Of a stretch of 64,000 bases of DNA, positions 27,140 to 35,998 are shown in pieces. The notes beneath the pieces are model-generated. The model saw nothing but the letters and a program-made list of their open reading frames with translations, had not been told where the DNA came from and searched no databases. Source of the DNA: Aeromonas veronii (GTDB lineage: Bacteria > Pseudomonadota > Gammaproteobacteria > Enterobacterales > Aeromonadaceae); contig NZ_CP157875.1 of the NCBI RefSeq assembly GCF_040215105.1, positions 1,665,501 to 1,729,500 on the forward strand, in the 5' to 3' direction. Position 1 is the stretch's first letter. Every line of letters starts with the position of its first letter. The translations under genes and the position numbers were made by a program.

Positions 27140-28225
27140 ATGAATCCTAAGGTTGCGGCACGTCAGGCAAGGCTGCTCCAGATGCTGGAGCGCAAAGAGG
27201 AGATCCGGATCGGGCGTGAACGCGACTGTCCCCAGCCATTGGCCCAATTGCTCAAGCTGACCGAGGATCACCCAGATGTGCTCAGGGTCTATCGCCACGG
27301 CCTCACCGCCGAAGTGTTTCACCTGAAAGTCGAGGGGCATCACTGGTGCCTCAAGCGGCGCAGGGCTGACTCCCTGGTGGCCAATGTGGACGGCCAGACC
27401 GCCTTCTTGACCGAGCTGGAGCGGCGCCGGGAGATTGAAACCCTGCGAGAGTTGCATCCCACCATCCTCTCCCACGTGGTCTGCACCTGCTTTGGTTCGG
27501 CCCGGGCCGGGGTGCTGGTCTCCCCCTGGCTCAGGGGGGATCCCGTCAAGACGCTGAACCGGCGCAATCTGGCGCAGATGCTGGCGGTGCAGGCCGAGCT
27601 GGCCCGCTGGGGCTGGTTTGACTGGGATCCGAGCCCGGGCAATCTGCTCGATGACGGCCAGCAGATCTCGGTGTTCGACTTTGGTTACATGTGGCCCTTC
27701 GATCCCCGCCACGAATTCAACTCCAACGGCCTGTCCGATCCCGAGTTTCATGTGCCCGAGCGGCTGGAGACCCGTACCCTCTCCGGTCTCTGGCTGGACG
27801 AGGCGGATCCCCTGCCGCTGTTTCACCACTGGCGCACTCTCTGCCTCGCCTGGGCCACGGACGAGTTGCAATACTTGCACCGGGAAGGGGCCAATCCCGC
27901 CGTGCTGGCCCGGATGCAGGCCCTGCAGGCGCGCTGGCGCACCGCCCTCGAGAGTGACGCGGCGCTGGCGGCCAACTGGTGGCAGGACATGTATCGCAGC
28001 CATCGGCTCGATATCGACGACGATCTCGGCGGCAAGAGCTGCGGCCCCCTCACGTTGCGTCGTCTCGACTGGCTGGAGGAGGCGGTGCGGGATCACTATC
28101 CGTCCCTCGCGGGCAGCCTGAGTGACGAGGAGGCCGGGCTCGGTCAGCAGGGCTTGCTCGCGCGGCTCGCGGCCCTGCGCGAACCCATCAGGGAGCATCT
28201 GCTGCCACAGGCCGTCCAGGCGTAG
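27140..28225 (+). CDS. kinase-fold protein of unknown substrate
   Basis: A 361-residue cytosolic protein with a complete protein-kinase/aminoglycoside-phosphotransferase core: lysine in HHWCLKRRR (K72), helix C glutamate in ELERRREIETL, catalytic loop GWFDWDPSPGNLL (D163, N168) and metal site VFDFGYMWPF (D180). The C-terminal third is helical and unrelated to anything I recognise. GGAGG lies 7 bases before the ATG at 27140; the frame is open 69 bp further upstream. It converges on lysC and shares its terminator. It could be a small-molecule kinase or a surface-sugar kinase. Confidence 0.65.
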   Translation: MNPKVAARQARLLQMLERKEEIRIGRERDCPQPLAQLLKLTEDHPDVLRVYRHGLTAEVFHLKVEGHHWCLKRRRADSLVANVDGQTAFLTELERRREIETLRELHPTILSHVVCTCFGSARAGVLVSPWLRGDPVKTLNRRNLAQMLAVQAELARWGWFDWDPSPGNLLDDGQQISVFDFGYMWPFDPRHEFNSNGLSDPEFHVPERLETRTLSGLWLDEADPLPLFHHWRTLCLAWATDELQYLHREGANPAVLARMQALQARWRTALESDAALAANWWQDMYRSHRLDIDDDLGGKSCGPLTLRRLDWLEEAVRDHYPSLAGSLSDEEAGLGQQGLLARLAALREPIREHLLPQAVQA

Positions 28226-28263
28226 TCGCGACAAGCGGCGATGCCGCGGCGGATTGCCGATAC

Positions 28264-28300
28264 GAAAACAAGAAGAGGGGGCAGGGGCCCCTCTTCTTGT
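28264..28300. terminator. strong terminator between the kinase-fold gene and lysC
   Basis: Perfect 12-bp stem CAAGAAGAGGGG / CCCCTCTTCTTG with a 7-base loop. On the minus strand it is followed by TTTTCG and so ends lysC; on the plus strand a weaker TTG follows. Confidence 0.8.
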
Positions 28301-28325
28301 TGATGGAGGATTGTCGTCATTGGGC

Positions 28326-29678
28326 TCAGTCGAGCAGCTCCTGATGGAGACGGTTGACGATGTGGCCCGCCTCGCTCTCTTTGACCAGGAAGCAGAGGTT
28401 ATGGGCGCTGGCGCCGTAGCAGATCATGCGGATATTGTGCTCGCGGATGGCATCAAATACCCGGCTGCCGACCCCGGCCGCCTCACTCATGCGGTTGCCG
28501 ATGAGGGCCACCAGTGCAAGATCCGTTTCCACTTCGACCTTGCACAACTGCCCCAGCTCCGCCAGCACCTTGTCACTCAGGATCGGCTCGCCGTTGCTCT
28601 GGCTGCCGGTGTGATCCAGGGTGAGCGACACGCTCACCTCGGAGGTGGTGATGAGATCCACCGAGATGCGATGGCGCGCCAGGATGCCGAACACTTCGGC
28701 CAAAAAGCCGTAGGCGTGGAACATGTTGAGGCTGTGCAGGGTGACCAGCACCTGGGAGCGGCGCAGGGCCACGGCCCGGAACAGCGGGTTGGTGGTGGTG
28801 CTGGCGCGGATCCAGGTGCCGCCGGCGGCCGGATCCTTGGCGGAGCCGACGAAGACCGGAATGTCCTGGCGCAGGGCCGGTTGCAGGGTGGCCGGATGCA
28901 GTACCTTGGCGCCGAAGGTGGCCATCTCGGCCGCCTCCACGAAGCTGATTTCGGGAATGGGACGGGCCCGGGTGACGAGGCGCGGATCCGTGGTGTAGAT
29001 GCCGGGCACGTCGGTCCAGATCTCGATGCTGCTGGCATCCAGCGCCTCGGCCAGCAGGGCCGCGCTGTAGTCGGAGCCCCCGCGTCCCAGGGTGGTGGTA
29101 CGGCCGTCGCCGTCGGCGCCGATGAAGCCCTGGGTGATGACCAGGCTGTCGCCAAGCAGGGGGCCCAGACTGGCCTGGCAGAGGGTGCGGGTGGCGGCGA
29201 GATCCACGCTCGCCTTGCCAAAGCGGCTGTCGGTGCGCATCAGCTGGCGCGCATCCTGCCACTGGGCCTTGACGCCGCGCTGGTGCAGCAGCTCGGTAAA
29301 GAGGCGGGTCGACATCAGTTCACCGCAGGCGATGAGCCTGTCGGCGAGTTCAGCGTCCGTGTGCAACTGGGCCTGACGGGCCATGGTCCGGATCTCGGCG
29401 AGCTGAGCGTGGATGATGGCGCTCACATCGCCAGGTTCCCCCAGCGCCGTCAGTATGGCTTGCTGAATGTCGGCGAGCCGGGCGAGCTGGGCATCCTGAC
29501 CCGCCTCGTCCAGTTCCCCTTGTGCCAGACTCACCAGCAGGTTGGTGACGCCGGCGCTGGCGCTCAGCACCACCACCCGGGTCGCCGGATTGGCCAGTAC
29601 CACGTCGGCACAATGGTTCATGGCCGCGGCATCGGCGACACTGGTTCCGCCGAACTTGGCGACGTTGATCTGGCTCAT
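28326..29678 (-). CDS. lysC: lysine-sensitive aspartokinase III
   Basis: A 450-residue enzyme phosphorylating L-aspartate, the first step to lysine, threonine and methionine. The N-terminal kinase signature VAKFGGTSVADAAAM, the mid-domain RGGSDYSAALLAEAL and the WTDVPGIYTTDPR motif are present. Two ACT domains follow from about residue 310 (LVTLHSLNMFHAYGFLAEVF, then ALVALIGNRMSEAAGV). Length and start equal E. coli LysC. CAGGAG lies 6 bases before the ATG at 29678. Expression is controlled by a lysine riboswitch in the leader. Confidence 0.95.
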   Translation of the reverse strand: MSQINVAKFGGTSVADAAAMNHCADVVLANPATRVVVLSASAGVTNLLVSLAQGELDEAGQDAQLARLADIQQAILTALGEPGDVSAIIHAQLAEIRTMARQAQLHTDAELADRLIACGELMSTRLFTELLHQRGVKAQWQDARQLMRTDSRFGKASVDLAATRTLCQASLGPLLGDSLVITQGFIGADGDGRTTTLGRGGSDYSAALLAEALDASSIEIWTDVPGIYTTDPRLVTRARPIPEISFVEAAEMATFGAKVLHPATLQPALRQDIPVFVGSAKDPAAGGTWIRASTTTNPLFRAVALRRSQVLVTLHSLNMFHAYGFLAEVFGILARHRISVDLITTSEVSVSLTLDHTGSQSNGEPILSDKVLAELGQLCKVEVETDLALVALIGNRMSEAAGVGSRVFDAIREHNIRMICYGASAHNLCFLVKESEAGHIVNRLHQELLD

Positions 29679-29768
29679 AACATACTCCTGTCTCAAGGTG
29701 AAAATCCGGTTTCAGCAGGCAAAAGAGAGGAGGAGGCGATAAATGGCAGGAAAACACGAGGGTCCCGG

Positions 29769-30008
29769 CCAGAAGCACTCCATCCGCGGTGCCCATCCCA
29801 CAGACATCCTGATGGATGCCTGTGGGATGCACACGACCGATGACAACCCGGGGGATTCAGCCCCCGCAGCCGACGTGGTGGTCTCCAGCGACTCGCCTCG
29901 TCTCGGCGCTGCTCCCCCTGACCCAAGTTCACCGGACGCTGGCGTCCTCCCTTGGGCTGCCTGGGCAGCGCTCCTCTTCTGGTGCCACCCTGAGGTGGCG
30001 TGCATGTA
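29769..30008 (-). promoter_or_regulatory. lysine riboswitch (L-box) in the lysC leader
   Basis: Read on the minus strand, the leader contains in order the E. coli lysC riboswitch core: CCAGAAGAGGAGCGCTGCCC, then GGGGGAGCAGCGCCGAG, then GTCGGCTGCGGGGGCTGAAT and CCCCCGGGTTGTCA. The P1-type pairing CCAGAAG is matched by CTTCTGG near 29769-29775. A very stable hairpin (16-bp arms with one mismatch at 29794-29829, CATCCCACAG / CTGTGGGATG ends) and then the lysC ribosome-binding site follow. Lysine binding should lower lysC expression. No strong T tract follows, so control may act on translation or RNA decay as in E. coli. Confidence 0.92.
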
Positions 30009-30038
30009 GAAATACCCTGCACTGGAATGCACTGTCAA
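30009..30038 (-). promoter_or_regulatory. probable sigma-70 promoter of lysC
   Basis: On the minus strand TTGACA (30033-30038) is a perfect -35 box; 17-18 bases on lies GTATTTC as a weak -10. Transcription would start near 30003, giving a leader of about 325 nt that starts just before the riboswitch. Confidence 0.6.
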
Positions 30039-30117
30039 TCGAGTTTGCAAAAAAATCAACAATCGACAGGAACCAGACACAAGATCAATCAGTTAGCTAA
30101 ATGCTTCGTACAAAGAG

Positions 30118-31458
30118 TTACGCGATAGTCTTGGACAATACCTTGGATCTGCGCTGCCAGTTGTAGAAGCGCTGGCGCGCCACTGGCAAGTCTTCCACCT
30201 CCAGCGGCTCGAAGCCCCGTTCCCGGAACCAGTGAATGGAGCGGGTGGTGAGCACGAACAGACGCTCGATACCGAGCCGTTTGGCCCGCTCGGCCACCTT
30301 GGCGATCAGCTGATCCCCACGGTTGGAGTTGCGGTAATCCGGGTGGATGGCGACGCAGGCCATCTCGGCCATGGCCTCCTCCATGAAGCAGTAGAGGGCG
30401 GCGCAGCCGATGATGAGACCGTCCCGCTCGATGATGGTGAACTTGTCGATCTCCATCTCCAGTTGCTCGCGGGAGCGGCGCACCAGTATGCCTTCCTCTT
30501 CCAGCGGGCGGATGAGGTCCAGGATGCCGCCGATGTCTTCGATGGCGGCGGCCCGCGCCCGCTCGGCACTTTCGCGCACTATCTGGGTGCCGAGGCCGTC
30601 GCGGCTGAACAGCTCCTGCAACATGGCGCCGTCATCCTGATAGCTCACCAGGTGGGAGCGGGGCACGCCGCCGCGACACGAAGCGATGGCCGCGCGCAGG
30701 TAACGGGCGGTGCCGGACATCTCTTCCCCTGCCTGCTCCAGCTCCACCAGGAGCTCTTCGGCCTGCTCGGGGAAGAGCTCGGAGATGGCCTCGCCGTGCC
30801 TGTCCATGACCCCCTGGGTGCTACTGAAACAGATGAGCTTGTCCGCTTTCAGATCCACCGCCACCCGCCGTGCCACCTCTTCCGAGCTCAGGTTGAAGCT
30901 CTCGCCGGTGACCGAGCAGCCGATGGGGGAGATGAGCACCATGGCCTGCTGATCCAGCTGGCGACGGATCCCCTCCACATCGATGCGGCGCACCCGGCCG
31001 CTGTGGCAGTAGTCGACGCCATCCTCCACCCCGAGCGGCTGGGCGGTGACGAAGTTGCCACTCACCACGCTCAGGCGTGCCCCCTGCATGGGGGTGTTGG
31101 CGATCCCCATGGAGAGCTGGGCCGTGATGTCGTACTGCAGCCCGCCACACACCTGTTTGATGAGGTCGAAGCTCTGATCGTCGGTGACCCGGATGCGCTT
31201 GTGGTACTGCGCCTCGATGCCGGCCCGGGCCAGCGCCTCGTCGTTCTGCGGGCGGGAGCCGAACACCAGTACCAGTCGGATGCCGAGGGTCTGCAACAGG
31301 GCGATGTCGGTGACGATGTTGGCAAAGTTGGGGTGGCAGATGGCTTCGCCCCCCATCATCAGCACGAAGGTGGCACCTCTGTGCACGTTGACATAGGGGG
31401 TGGATTGCCGAAAGGCATAGACCAGGCTGGGTTCGCGTTCACGCACTTGAGACTTCAT
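30118..31458 (-). CDS. argA: amino-acid N-acetyltransferase (N-acetylglutamate synthase)
   Basis: A 446-residue enzyme that acetylates glutamate with acetyl-CoA, the first step of arginine synthesis. The N-terminal half is the amino-acid-kinase-like, arginine-sensing domain ([43 protein letters not shown]); the C-terminal GNAT domain carries [17 protein letters not shown] and [16 protein letters not shown]. The start at 31458 (MKSQVRERE) matches E. coli ArgA; an open frame to 31503 overlaps the operator. Tandem ARG boxes lie just upstream, so ArgR repression is expected. Confidence 0.95.
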   Translation of the reverse strand: MKSQVREREPSLVYAFRQSTPYVNVHRGATFVLMMGGEAICHPNFANIVTDIALLQTLGIRLVLVFGSRPQNDEALARAGIEAQYHKRIRVTDDQSFDLIKQVCGGLQYDITAQLSMGIANTPMQGARLSVVSGNFVTAQPLGVEDGVDYCHSGRVRRIDVEGIRRQLDQQAMVLISPIGCSVTGESFNLSSEEVARRVAVDLKADKLICFSSTQGVMDRHGEAISELFPEQAEELLVELEQAGEEMSGTARYLRAAIASCRGGVPRSHLVSYQDDGAMLQELFSRDGLGTQIVRESAERARAAAIEDIGGILDLIRPLEEEGILVRRSREQLEMEIDKFTIIERDGLIIGCAALYCFMEEAMAEMACVAIHPDYRNSNRGDQLIAKVAERAKRLGIERLFVLTTRSIHWFRERGFEPLEVEDLPVARQRFYNWQRRSKVLSKTIA

Positions 31459-31486
31459 CCATAAAAAAACAGCAATTTGCTCAATA

Positions 31487-31525
31487 TATGAAAATAAATT
31501 CACAAATCAAGACTAAATATTGATT
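31487..31525 (-). promoter_or_regulatory. tandem ARG boxes (ArgR operator) upstream of argA
   Basis: The proximal box TGAATTTATTTTCA (31489-31502, minus strand) fits the ArgR consensus TGAAT-N4-ATTCA with one change. Three base pairs away a weaker second box (31508-31525) matches the 18-bp consensus at 13 positions. The 3-bp spacing is the classic layout for an ArgR hexamer. The pair lies 29-67 bp before the argA start. Confidence 0.75.
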
Positions 31526-31694
31526 TGATGGCTGTTGCTGCCATTTATCTCCTCCAGGGGGAGGGGAGAGGACGGGAAACTGGCGTGGGTCAGGCGGCGT
31601 CCGGCCAAGTTGATCCCATGCCATAACCTGTTATCTTCGATACTCCTTTTCGTCAGTCGCGGCATTTCGCGAGTTTTATACAAGGACAGGGCAT

Positions 31695-32327
31695 ATGGAG
31701 CAGATTATTTCACCGGCAGAGGCGCTGCCGGGTCGACGTGAGGCGCTGGTGATTGGCCAGCAGCACGCGGTCAATGGCCATCCGACTCAGGGACCCTGGC
31801 CCGAGGGGCTGGAGTCCGCCTGGTTTGGCATGGGTTGCTTCTGGGGCGTGGAGCGTCTGTTCTGGCAGCAGCCCGGCGTCTATTCCACCGCCGCCGGTTA
31901 TCAGGGGGGGCTGACCCCCAACCCCACCTACAAGGAGGTGTGCAGCGGTCTGACCGGTCATGCGGAGACGGTGCAGGTGATCTTCGATCCCAAGGTCACC
32001 AGCTATGGCGCCCTGCTCAAGCTGTTCTGGGAGCAGCACGATCCGGCCCAGGGCATGCGCCAGGGCGGGGATGTGGGCACCCAGTATCGCTCGGTGATCT
32101 TCGTCGGGGACGAGAGCCAGGAAGCCATCGCCCAGCAGAGCCTGGCCGCCTTCCAGCAGGCCATGGCGGCGAGCGGTGACGGGCGTACCATCACCACCCG
32201 CATCCTGCCGCTGGCTCCCTTCTACTATGCCGAGGATTACCACCAGCAATATCTGGAGAAGAACCCGGAAGGCTACTGTGGCCTCGGGGGGATCGGGGTC
32301 TGTCTGCCCCCCAGCCTGAATCGCTGA
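31695..32327 (+). CDS. msrA: peptide methionine sulfoxide reductase MsrA
   Basis: A 210-residue repair enzyme reducing methionine-S-sulfoxide. The catalytic GCFWGVER is near residue 48 and the conserved [20 protein letters not shown] and GQ/GTQYRS-type motif ([13 protein letters not shown]) follow. Resolving cysteines are in the C-terminal [19 protein letters not shown] lies upstream of the ATG. Confidence 0.95.
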   Translation: MEQIISPAEALPGRREALVIGQQHAVNGHPTQGPWPEGLESAWFGMGCFWGVERLFWQQPGVYSTAAGYQGGLTPNPTYKEVCSGLTGHAETVQVIFDPKVTSYGALLKLFWEQHDPAQGMRQGGDVGTQYRSVIFVGDESQEAIAQQSLAAFQQAMAASGDGRTITTRILPLAPFYYAEDYHQQYLEKNPEGYCGLGGIGVCLPPSLNR

Positions 32328-32341
32328 GTGCAAAACATGCT

Positions 32342-32368
32342 AAAAAGGGGCCGTTCAGGCCCCTTTTT
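32342..32368. terminator. terminator of msrA, symmetric
   Basis: AAAAAGGGGCC-GTTCA-GGCCCCTTTTT is an 11-bp perfect stem with A and T tracts on either side, 14 bp after the msrA stop. Confidence 0.9.
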
Positions 32369-32668
32369 AATGGCTAGACGAGAGAAACACAAAGAAACGA
32401 GTGAAACGGAAAGAAAATTGAAAAAAATCTGTCACGGCGGGGAACTTAACTGAACTGGCGCTGACTAAACAGGTAGCTACCAAGGACGGCAGCCAAGACC
32501 AGACACATTTTTCTTGCCTCGAGATTCATTCAACTTAGACAAGCGCGATGAATTGAAAATGATAGCAAGCAGGGCTGCCCCAGAGGCGGCCCTTTTCATG
32601 TCTGCTGCGTTGTATCGCGGAGCAATCAGCGGGTTGACGAGGCGCCGTGCAGGACGTGCCAATCAGCA
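32369..32668. other. intergenic region with a second hairpin, possible small RNA
   Basis: No convincing protein gene. On the plus strand a stem GGGCTGCC / GGCGGCCC (32573-32593) followed by TTTT resembles a terminator, but the gene ahead of it (msrA) already has one. Just before it lies an AT-rich patch (ATGAATTGAAAATGATAGC) that loosely recalls a Fur box. A small RNA ending at about 32597 would fit; this is inference only. Confidence 0.35.
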
Positions 32669-33004
32669 TTAGCGGATGGCGCTGTCGAACAGGTTCTTGA
32701 TGAGATCGATGAATTCATCGAGGAAGGCTTGTTGGGCCGGCGTGGGGGCGCGCAGCCAGACCGCGGAGAGCACCTCTTCCAGATCGGCGACCACGGCGTC
32801 GGCCTCCTGCATGATGAGAAAACGCACCTTGGCGTCGAGCTGGGGGTTTTGCTCGCAGATGGTCATCAGGTTGTCGGCTACCCGGCCGCTCACCAGATCC
32901 TCGATGGTCTGGCTGCCCGTGCCCGCCTGCTGGCTCTCGAACAGGGCCAGACTCTCGACCAGATACTCGATCAGCGCAATGTACCCTTCGCTCTCTACCA
33001 CCAT
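32669..33004 (-). CDS. DUF3802 family protein
   Basis: A 111-residue acidic helical protein beginning MVVESEGYIALIEYLVESL, which I recognise as the start of DUF3802 proteins of vibrios and shewanellas. Further family-like parts are ICEQNPQLDAKVRFLIMQEAD and FLDEFIDLIKNLFD. The function is unknown. The start at 33004 has AAGG 8 bases upstream; a start five codons earlier (33019) is possible. Confidence 0.7.
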   Translation of the reverse strand: MVVESEGYIALIEYLVESLALFESQQAGTGSQTIEDLVSGRVADNLMTICEQNPQLDAKVRFLIMQEADAVVADLEEVLSAVWLRAPTPAQQAFLDEFIDLIKNLFDSAIR

Positions 33005-33052
33005 GATGGCTGCCTTCATTCAATCTGTGGAAAGTGGGCCGTATTTTAGTGG

Positions 33053-33616
33053 CTACCCCTGGCTTGGCAAGCGGCAGTGCAGGCGATGACGGATAAAACT
33101 GACTCCGCCCCGTTCAACGGTTTCCAATCCGGTCTGCTCAAAGCCGTGGCGCAAGAAGAGCCCCAGGCTGAAGGCACTCGCCTCCGTGGTGAGCAGAGGC
33201 AGGCTGCGGCGCTGGGCAAATTGCATGGCGGTCTCCAGCAGACGGCCGCCGAGCCCCTGTCGCTGATGATGTGGGCTCACATAGAGCAGGCTCAGGTGCC
33301 CGTCATCGCTCAGGGTCACAAAGCCAAGGGGCGCGGGCTCTGTCGTCTCTTCTCCTGCCATGTGCCCCTCACCTTGCGGCTTTGCGCATGTGATGACCCA
33401 GCCGTGGTGCTCACACAACTGGGCAGCAAGACCGGGATGGCTGGCCCCCTGAGCCCACTGCTCCACTTGTTCGGGACTGTAGTGCTCGGGGCCTGTTTGG
33501 CGCACCGACTGCTCGAACAGGGCGAGCAGGGCCGGGATATGGCCCTCGTCCAGGGGAACGACTTGGTATGTGGCTGGGTTTTGGAATTGAGAGGCGTCAG
33601 GCATGGGGTGGCTCAT
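33053..33616 (-). CDS. GNAT-family N-acetyltransferase
   Basis: A 187-residue acetyltransferase. Motif A reads LSLLYVSPHHQRQGLGGRLLETAM (acetyl-CoA pyrophosphate loop QRQGLGG), preceded by LGFVTLSDDGHL and followed by TTEASAFSLGLFLRHGFEQTG. The substrate is unknown. Its start overlaps the preceding gene's stop by 4 nt (ATGA), so the two are co-translated. Confidence 0.85.
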   Translation of the reverse strand: MSHPMPDASQFQNPATYQVVPLDEGHIPALLALFEQSVRQTGPEHYSPEQVEQWAQGASHPGLAAQLCEHHGWVITCAKPQGEGHMAGEETTEPAPLGFVTLSDDGHLSLLYVSPHHQRQGLGGRLLETAMQFAQRRSLPLLTTEASAFSLGLFLRHGFEQTGLETVERGGVSFIRHRLHCRLPSQG

Positions 33617-33981
33617 GGTTTGGGATGGATGGTCGGGGCCTGGGGGCGCTTGGCCTTGGGCAGACCCGCCACCACCCGCTCATAGGAGTGCACTATCCAA
33701 CCCTGCCACAGCTCATCGTCGAGACCGCCCTCCAGGGTGACCGTGTTCCAGTGCTGCTTGTTCATGTGCCAGCCCGGTTTCACCTCGGGGTGGATCTCCC
33801 GCAGCAAGAGCGCCAGTTCCGGCTCGCATTTGAGATTGATGGTAAGGGGCTCGGCCTGCCAGTCCACCAGGGCGAACATCTTGCCGGCGATGCGATAGAC
33901 CAGGATTTCGGGGCCGAACGGCGTATCTTCGGTGGCGCCGGGCTGGCTTAGCAGAAATTCACGCAAGGATATGAGCGTCAT
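33613..33981 (-). CDS. MmcQ/YjbR family protein
   Basis: A 122-residue cytosolic protein with the family pattern: LREFLLSQPGATEDTPFGPE at the start, VYRIAGKMFALVDW, INLKCEPELALLLRE and PGWHMNKQHWNTVTLEG. The fold is a double-wing DNA-binding type, but target and role are unknown. GGAG lies 6 bases before the ATG at 33981. It is followed with overlap by an acetyltransferase gene. Confidence 0.85.
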   Translation of the reverse strand: MTLISLREFLLSQPGATEDTPFGPEILVYRIAGKMFALVDWQAEPLTINLKCEPELALLLREIHPEVKPGWHMNKQHWNTVTLEGGLDDELWQGWIVHSYERVVAGLPKAKRPQAPTIHPKP

Positions 33982-34090
33982 ACGATACTCCATGCTGGTC
34001 CAATGATGAGCAGCAGCATATTCATCGGGCGCGCCCCATCTGTTAATATGTCGACCGAGTATATCCCCCAACCACCCGGGAGCCCATAAG

Positions 34091-34879
34091 ATGTTGTACC
34101 ACAAGACTTTCGAGCTGGGTCCCGAGCGGGATTGGGTGGTGTTCGTGCACGGCGCAGGCGGCAGCTCCTCCATCTGGTTCAAGCAACTGCGCGCCTATCG
34201 GGAGCACTTCAACGTGTTGCTGCTGGACTTGCGCGGCCACGGCCAGTCCAACCAGTTGCAGCAGGTGGTGCAGGGTCACTACAGCTTTCGGGCCGTGACC
34301 GAGGACATACTGCGCCTGCTCGATCACCTACGCATCCCCCGCGCCCATTTTGTCGGCATATCCTTGGGCACCATCCTCATTCGCCACCTGGCAGAGCTCT
34401 GCCCGGAGCGGGTCAAAAGCATGGTGCTCGGCGGCGCCATCCTGCGCCTCGACATCCGCTCCCGGGTGCTGGTACAGCTCGGCCGCCTCGGCCAGCACTT
34501 TTTGCCCTACATGTGGCTCTACCGATTGTTCGCCTTCATCATCATGCCGCGCCAGCGCCATCAGGAGTCCCGCAACCTCTTCGTGCGCGAGGCTCGCAAG
34601 CTCTGCCAGAAGGAGTTCAAACGCTGGTTCCGCCTCGCCACCGAGGTCAACCCCTTGATGCGCTACTTCCGTGAGCGGGCGCTACCGATCCCGACCCTCT
34701 ACCTGATGGGGGAGGAGGATCATATGTTTATCGCCCCGGTGCGCGAGCAGGTCGCCCGCGATCCCTACAGCCAGCTCGCCATCATCGAAAACTGCGGCCA
34801 CGTCTGCAACGTGGAGCAGCCGGAGCACTTTAACCGCCAGTCGTTGGCGTTTTTATCCAATCAAACAACCGTGGCGTAA
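34091..34879 (+). CDS. alpha/beta hydrolase
   Basis: A 262-residue hydrolase. The oxyanion loop FVHGAGGSSSIWF, the sequence LLLDLRGHGQS, the nucleophile elbow VGISLGTIL (serine), an acid in YLMGEEDHMF and the histidine in IENCGHVCNVEQPEHF form a full catalytic set. The substrate is unknown (esterase- or thioesterase-like). Confidence 0.85.
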   Translation: MLYHKTFELGPERDWVVFVHGAGGSSSIWFKQLRAYREHFNVLLLDLRGHGQSNQLQQVVQGHYSFRAVTEDILRLLDHLRIPRAHFVGISLGTILIRHLAELCPERVKSMVLGGAILRLDIRSRVLVQLGRLGQHFLPYMWLYRLFAFIIMPRQRHQESRNLFVREARKLCQKEFKRWFRLATEVNPLMRYFRERALPIPTLYLMGEEDHMFIAPVREQVARDPYSQLAIIENCGHVCNVEQPEHFNRQSLAFLSNQTTVA

Positions 34880-35269
34880 TTCAATTATTAGAAAAGGTAG
34901 GTTGTAGGTTGGGCTGAGCGAAGTCTAACCCTAGAATATTATTCCCAACCCGTTGGCCGTCATTCTGGTCGTTTCGAGTAGATTCGATTAGCGAAGCGTA
35001 ATCTTACGCATGGGAAGGGAATATATATTGAGAGCTGAGGTTATATGAGCAGATTTATTTAGAACACACGATATACATTTGCCCGTAGGAATAACACCTT
35101 GTATTTCAGATTGTTATAAATCCCGCTGCCTCTTGCATTACACGTCAAGAGATGTATTGCGAACGTTAGAAAATGCTTCGCTAATCGAACCCACAGTTAT
35201 TTTTGATATAGATGCTTTTATGAAAAACGGGTTGGAAATTAGTTTTTTTCATAAAATATAATGATTCAA
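34880..35269. other. AT-rich intergenic region with repeat-like elements
   Basis: No gene seen. At 34908-34932 an imperfect hairpin contains GGTTGGGCTGAGCGAAGTCTAACC, a type of repeat common between enterobacterial genes. Two copies of a 15-bp sequence in opposite orientation lie at 34983-34997 and 35175-35189. Confidence 0.5.
34983..35189. repeat. 15-bp inverted repeat pair bounding about 177 bp
   Basis: TTCGATTAGCGAAGC at 34983-34997 is the exact reverse complement of GCTTCGCTAATCGAA at 35175-35189. The sequence between is AT-rich and non-coding. It may be a miniature transposable-element remnant or a pair of REP-like units; no target-site duplication could be confirmed. Confidence 0.5.
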
Positions 35270-35998
35270 CTAGGCATCCCAAGTTATTTCAGCCGCTAGA
35301 TATTCTCCAATAACTATTCGGATGCTGATGACTTTACCTTGGTCTGATGCAAGATACCTGTACCGTTGCGGTTGGACTTCAACCCAATCATTCAGGATTA
35401 TCTTCTTGCTGATATCTTCGCCGGACAGTGACGCCAGCTTTATCTCTACCACCTGTAAGCGCTGCATTCCGCATGATCCAATCTCTCCTAAGAGGGTAAC
35501 TACTTCTGGAGCGTCGAATTCCTCTCTCTGCTCTTGGTTGAGTTGGTCAAGGGGATACCACCAGATGGACGCCGAATGGTCGCGACACTCCTGCGCGAGT
35601 TCGTATGCAGCATGTCCCAAGGCGAGTTTTACTAATACGCGTTCAATACGTTCAACTTCGGGATGGAATGATACACCAGATGAAATCGTCTTGGACGCTT
35701 CAATTCTGTTCCTCAACGCGGGGGAACGTTCAAGGATATTTGCAATATTGGAACGTCTTATCGCACTTGGTTCCGCCGAACCGGCAACCACTGCTTCTAT
35801 TAGGCAGGCTACGTATTCTTCATCCTTAGAAAAACCGTTATTGCATTCACGACAGGCACCGATAATAGAGAGGTTCTCTGGGTAGGGCGTATCGAGAAAA
35901 ACTTTCGAAGGAACGTGTTCCCGCGTGCCTTTATCCCCACCACAGTAGATGCAACCAAGTAAGAGTCTAGTGTCAGCGAGATTCTGTAACTGTTCCAT
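35270..35998 (-). CDS. HNH-type zinc-finger nuclease-like protein
   Basis: A 242-residue protein. The N-terminus has CIYCGG (C16, C19), TREHVPSKVF (H28), an asparagine at 42 and GACRECNNGFS (C49, C52), the layout of HNH nucleases with a four-cysteine zinc knuckle. The remaining 180 residues match nothing I know. Codon use and GC are lower than in the flanking genes, and non-coding AT-rich DNA lies on both sides, suggesting acquisition by transfer. It could be a lone nuclease, a defence gene or a decayed mobile-element gene. Confidence 0.65.
   Translation of the reverse strand: MEQLQNLADTRLLLGCIYCGGDKGTREHVPSKVFLDTPYPENLSIIGACRECNNGFSKDEEYVACLIEAVVAGSAEPSAIRRSNIANILERSPALRNRIEASKTISSGVSFHPEVERIERVLVKLALGHAAYELAQECRDHSASIWWYPLDQLNQEQREEFDAPEVVTLLGEIGSCGMQRLQVVEIKLASLSGEDISKKIILNDWVEVQPQRYRYLASDQGKVISIRIVIGEYLAAEITWDA

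Noticed and set aside
29743-30009. Plus-strand 88-codon frame upstream of lysC
   Set aside because: It lies over the lysine riboswitch, which explains the conserved sequence better.
35079-35261. 60-codon frame between the inverted repeats and the HNH-type gene
   Set aside because: No ribosome-binding site, spans one repeat arm, and has no protein-like features.
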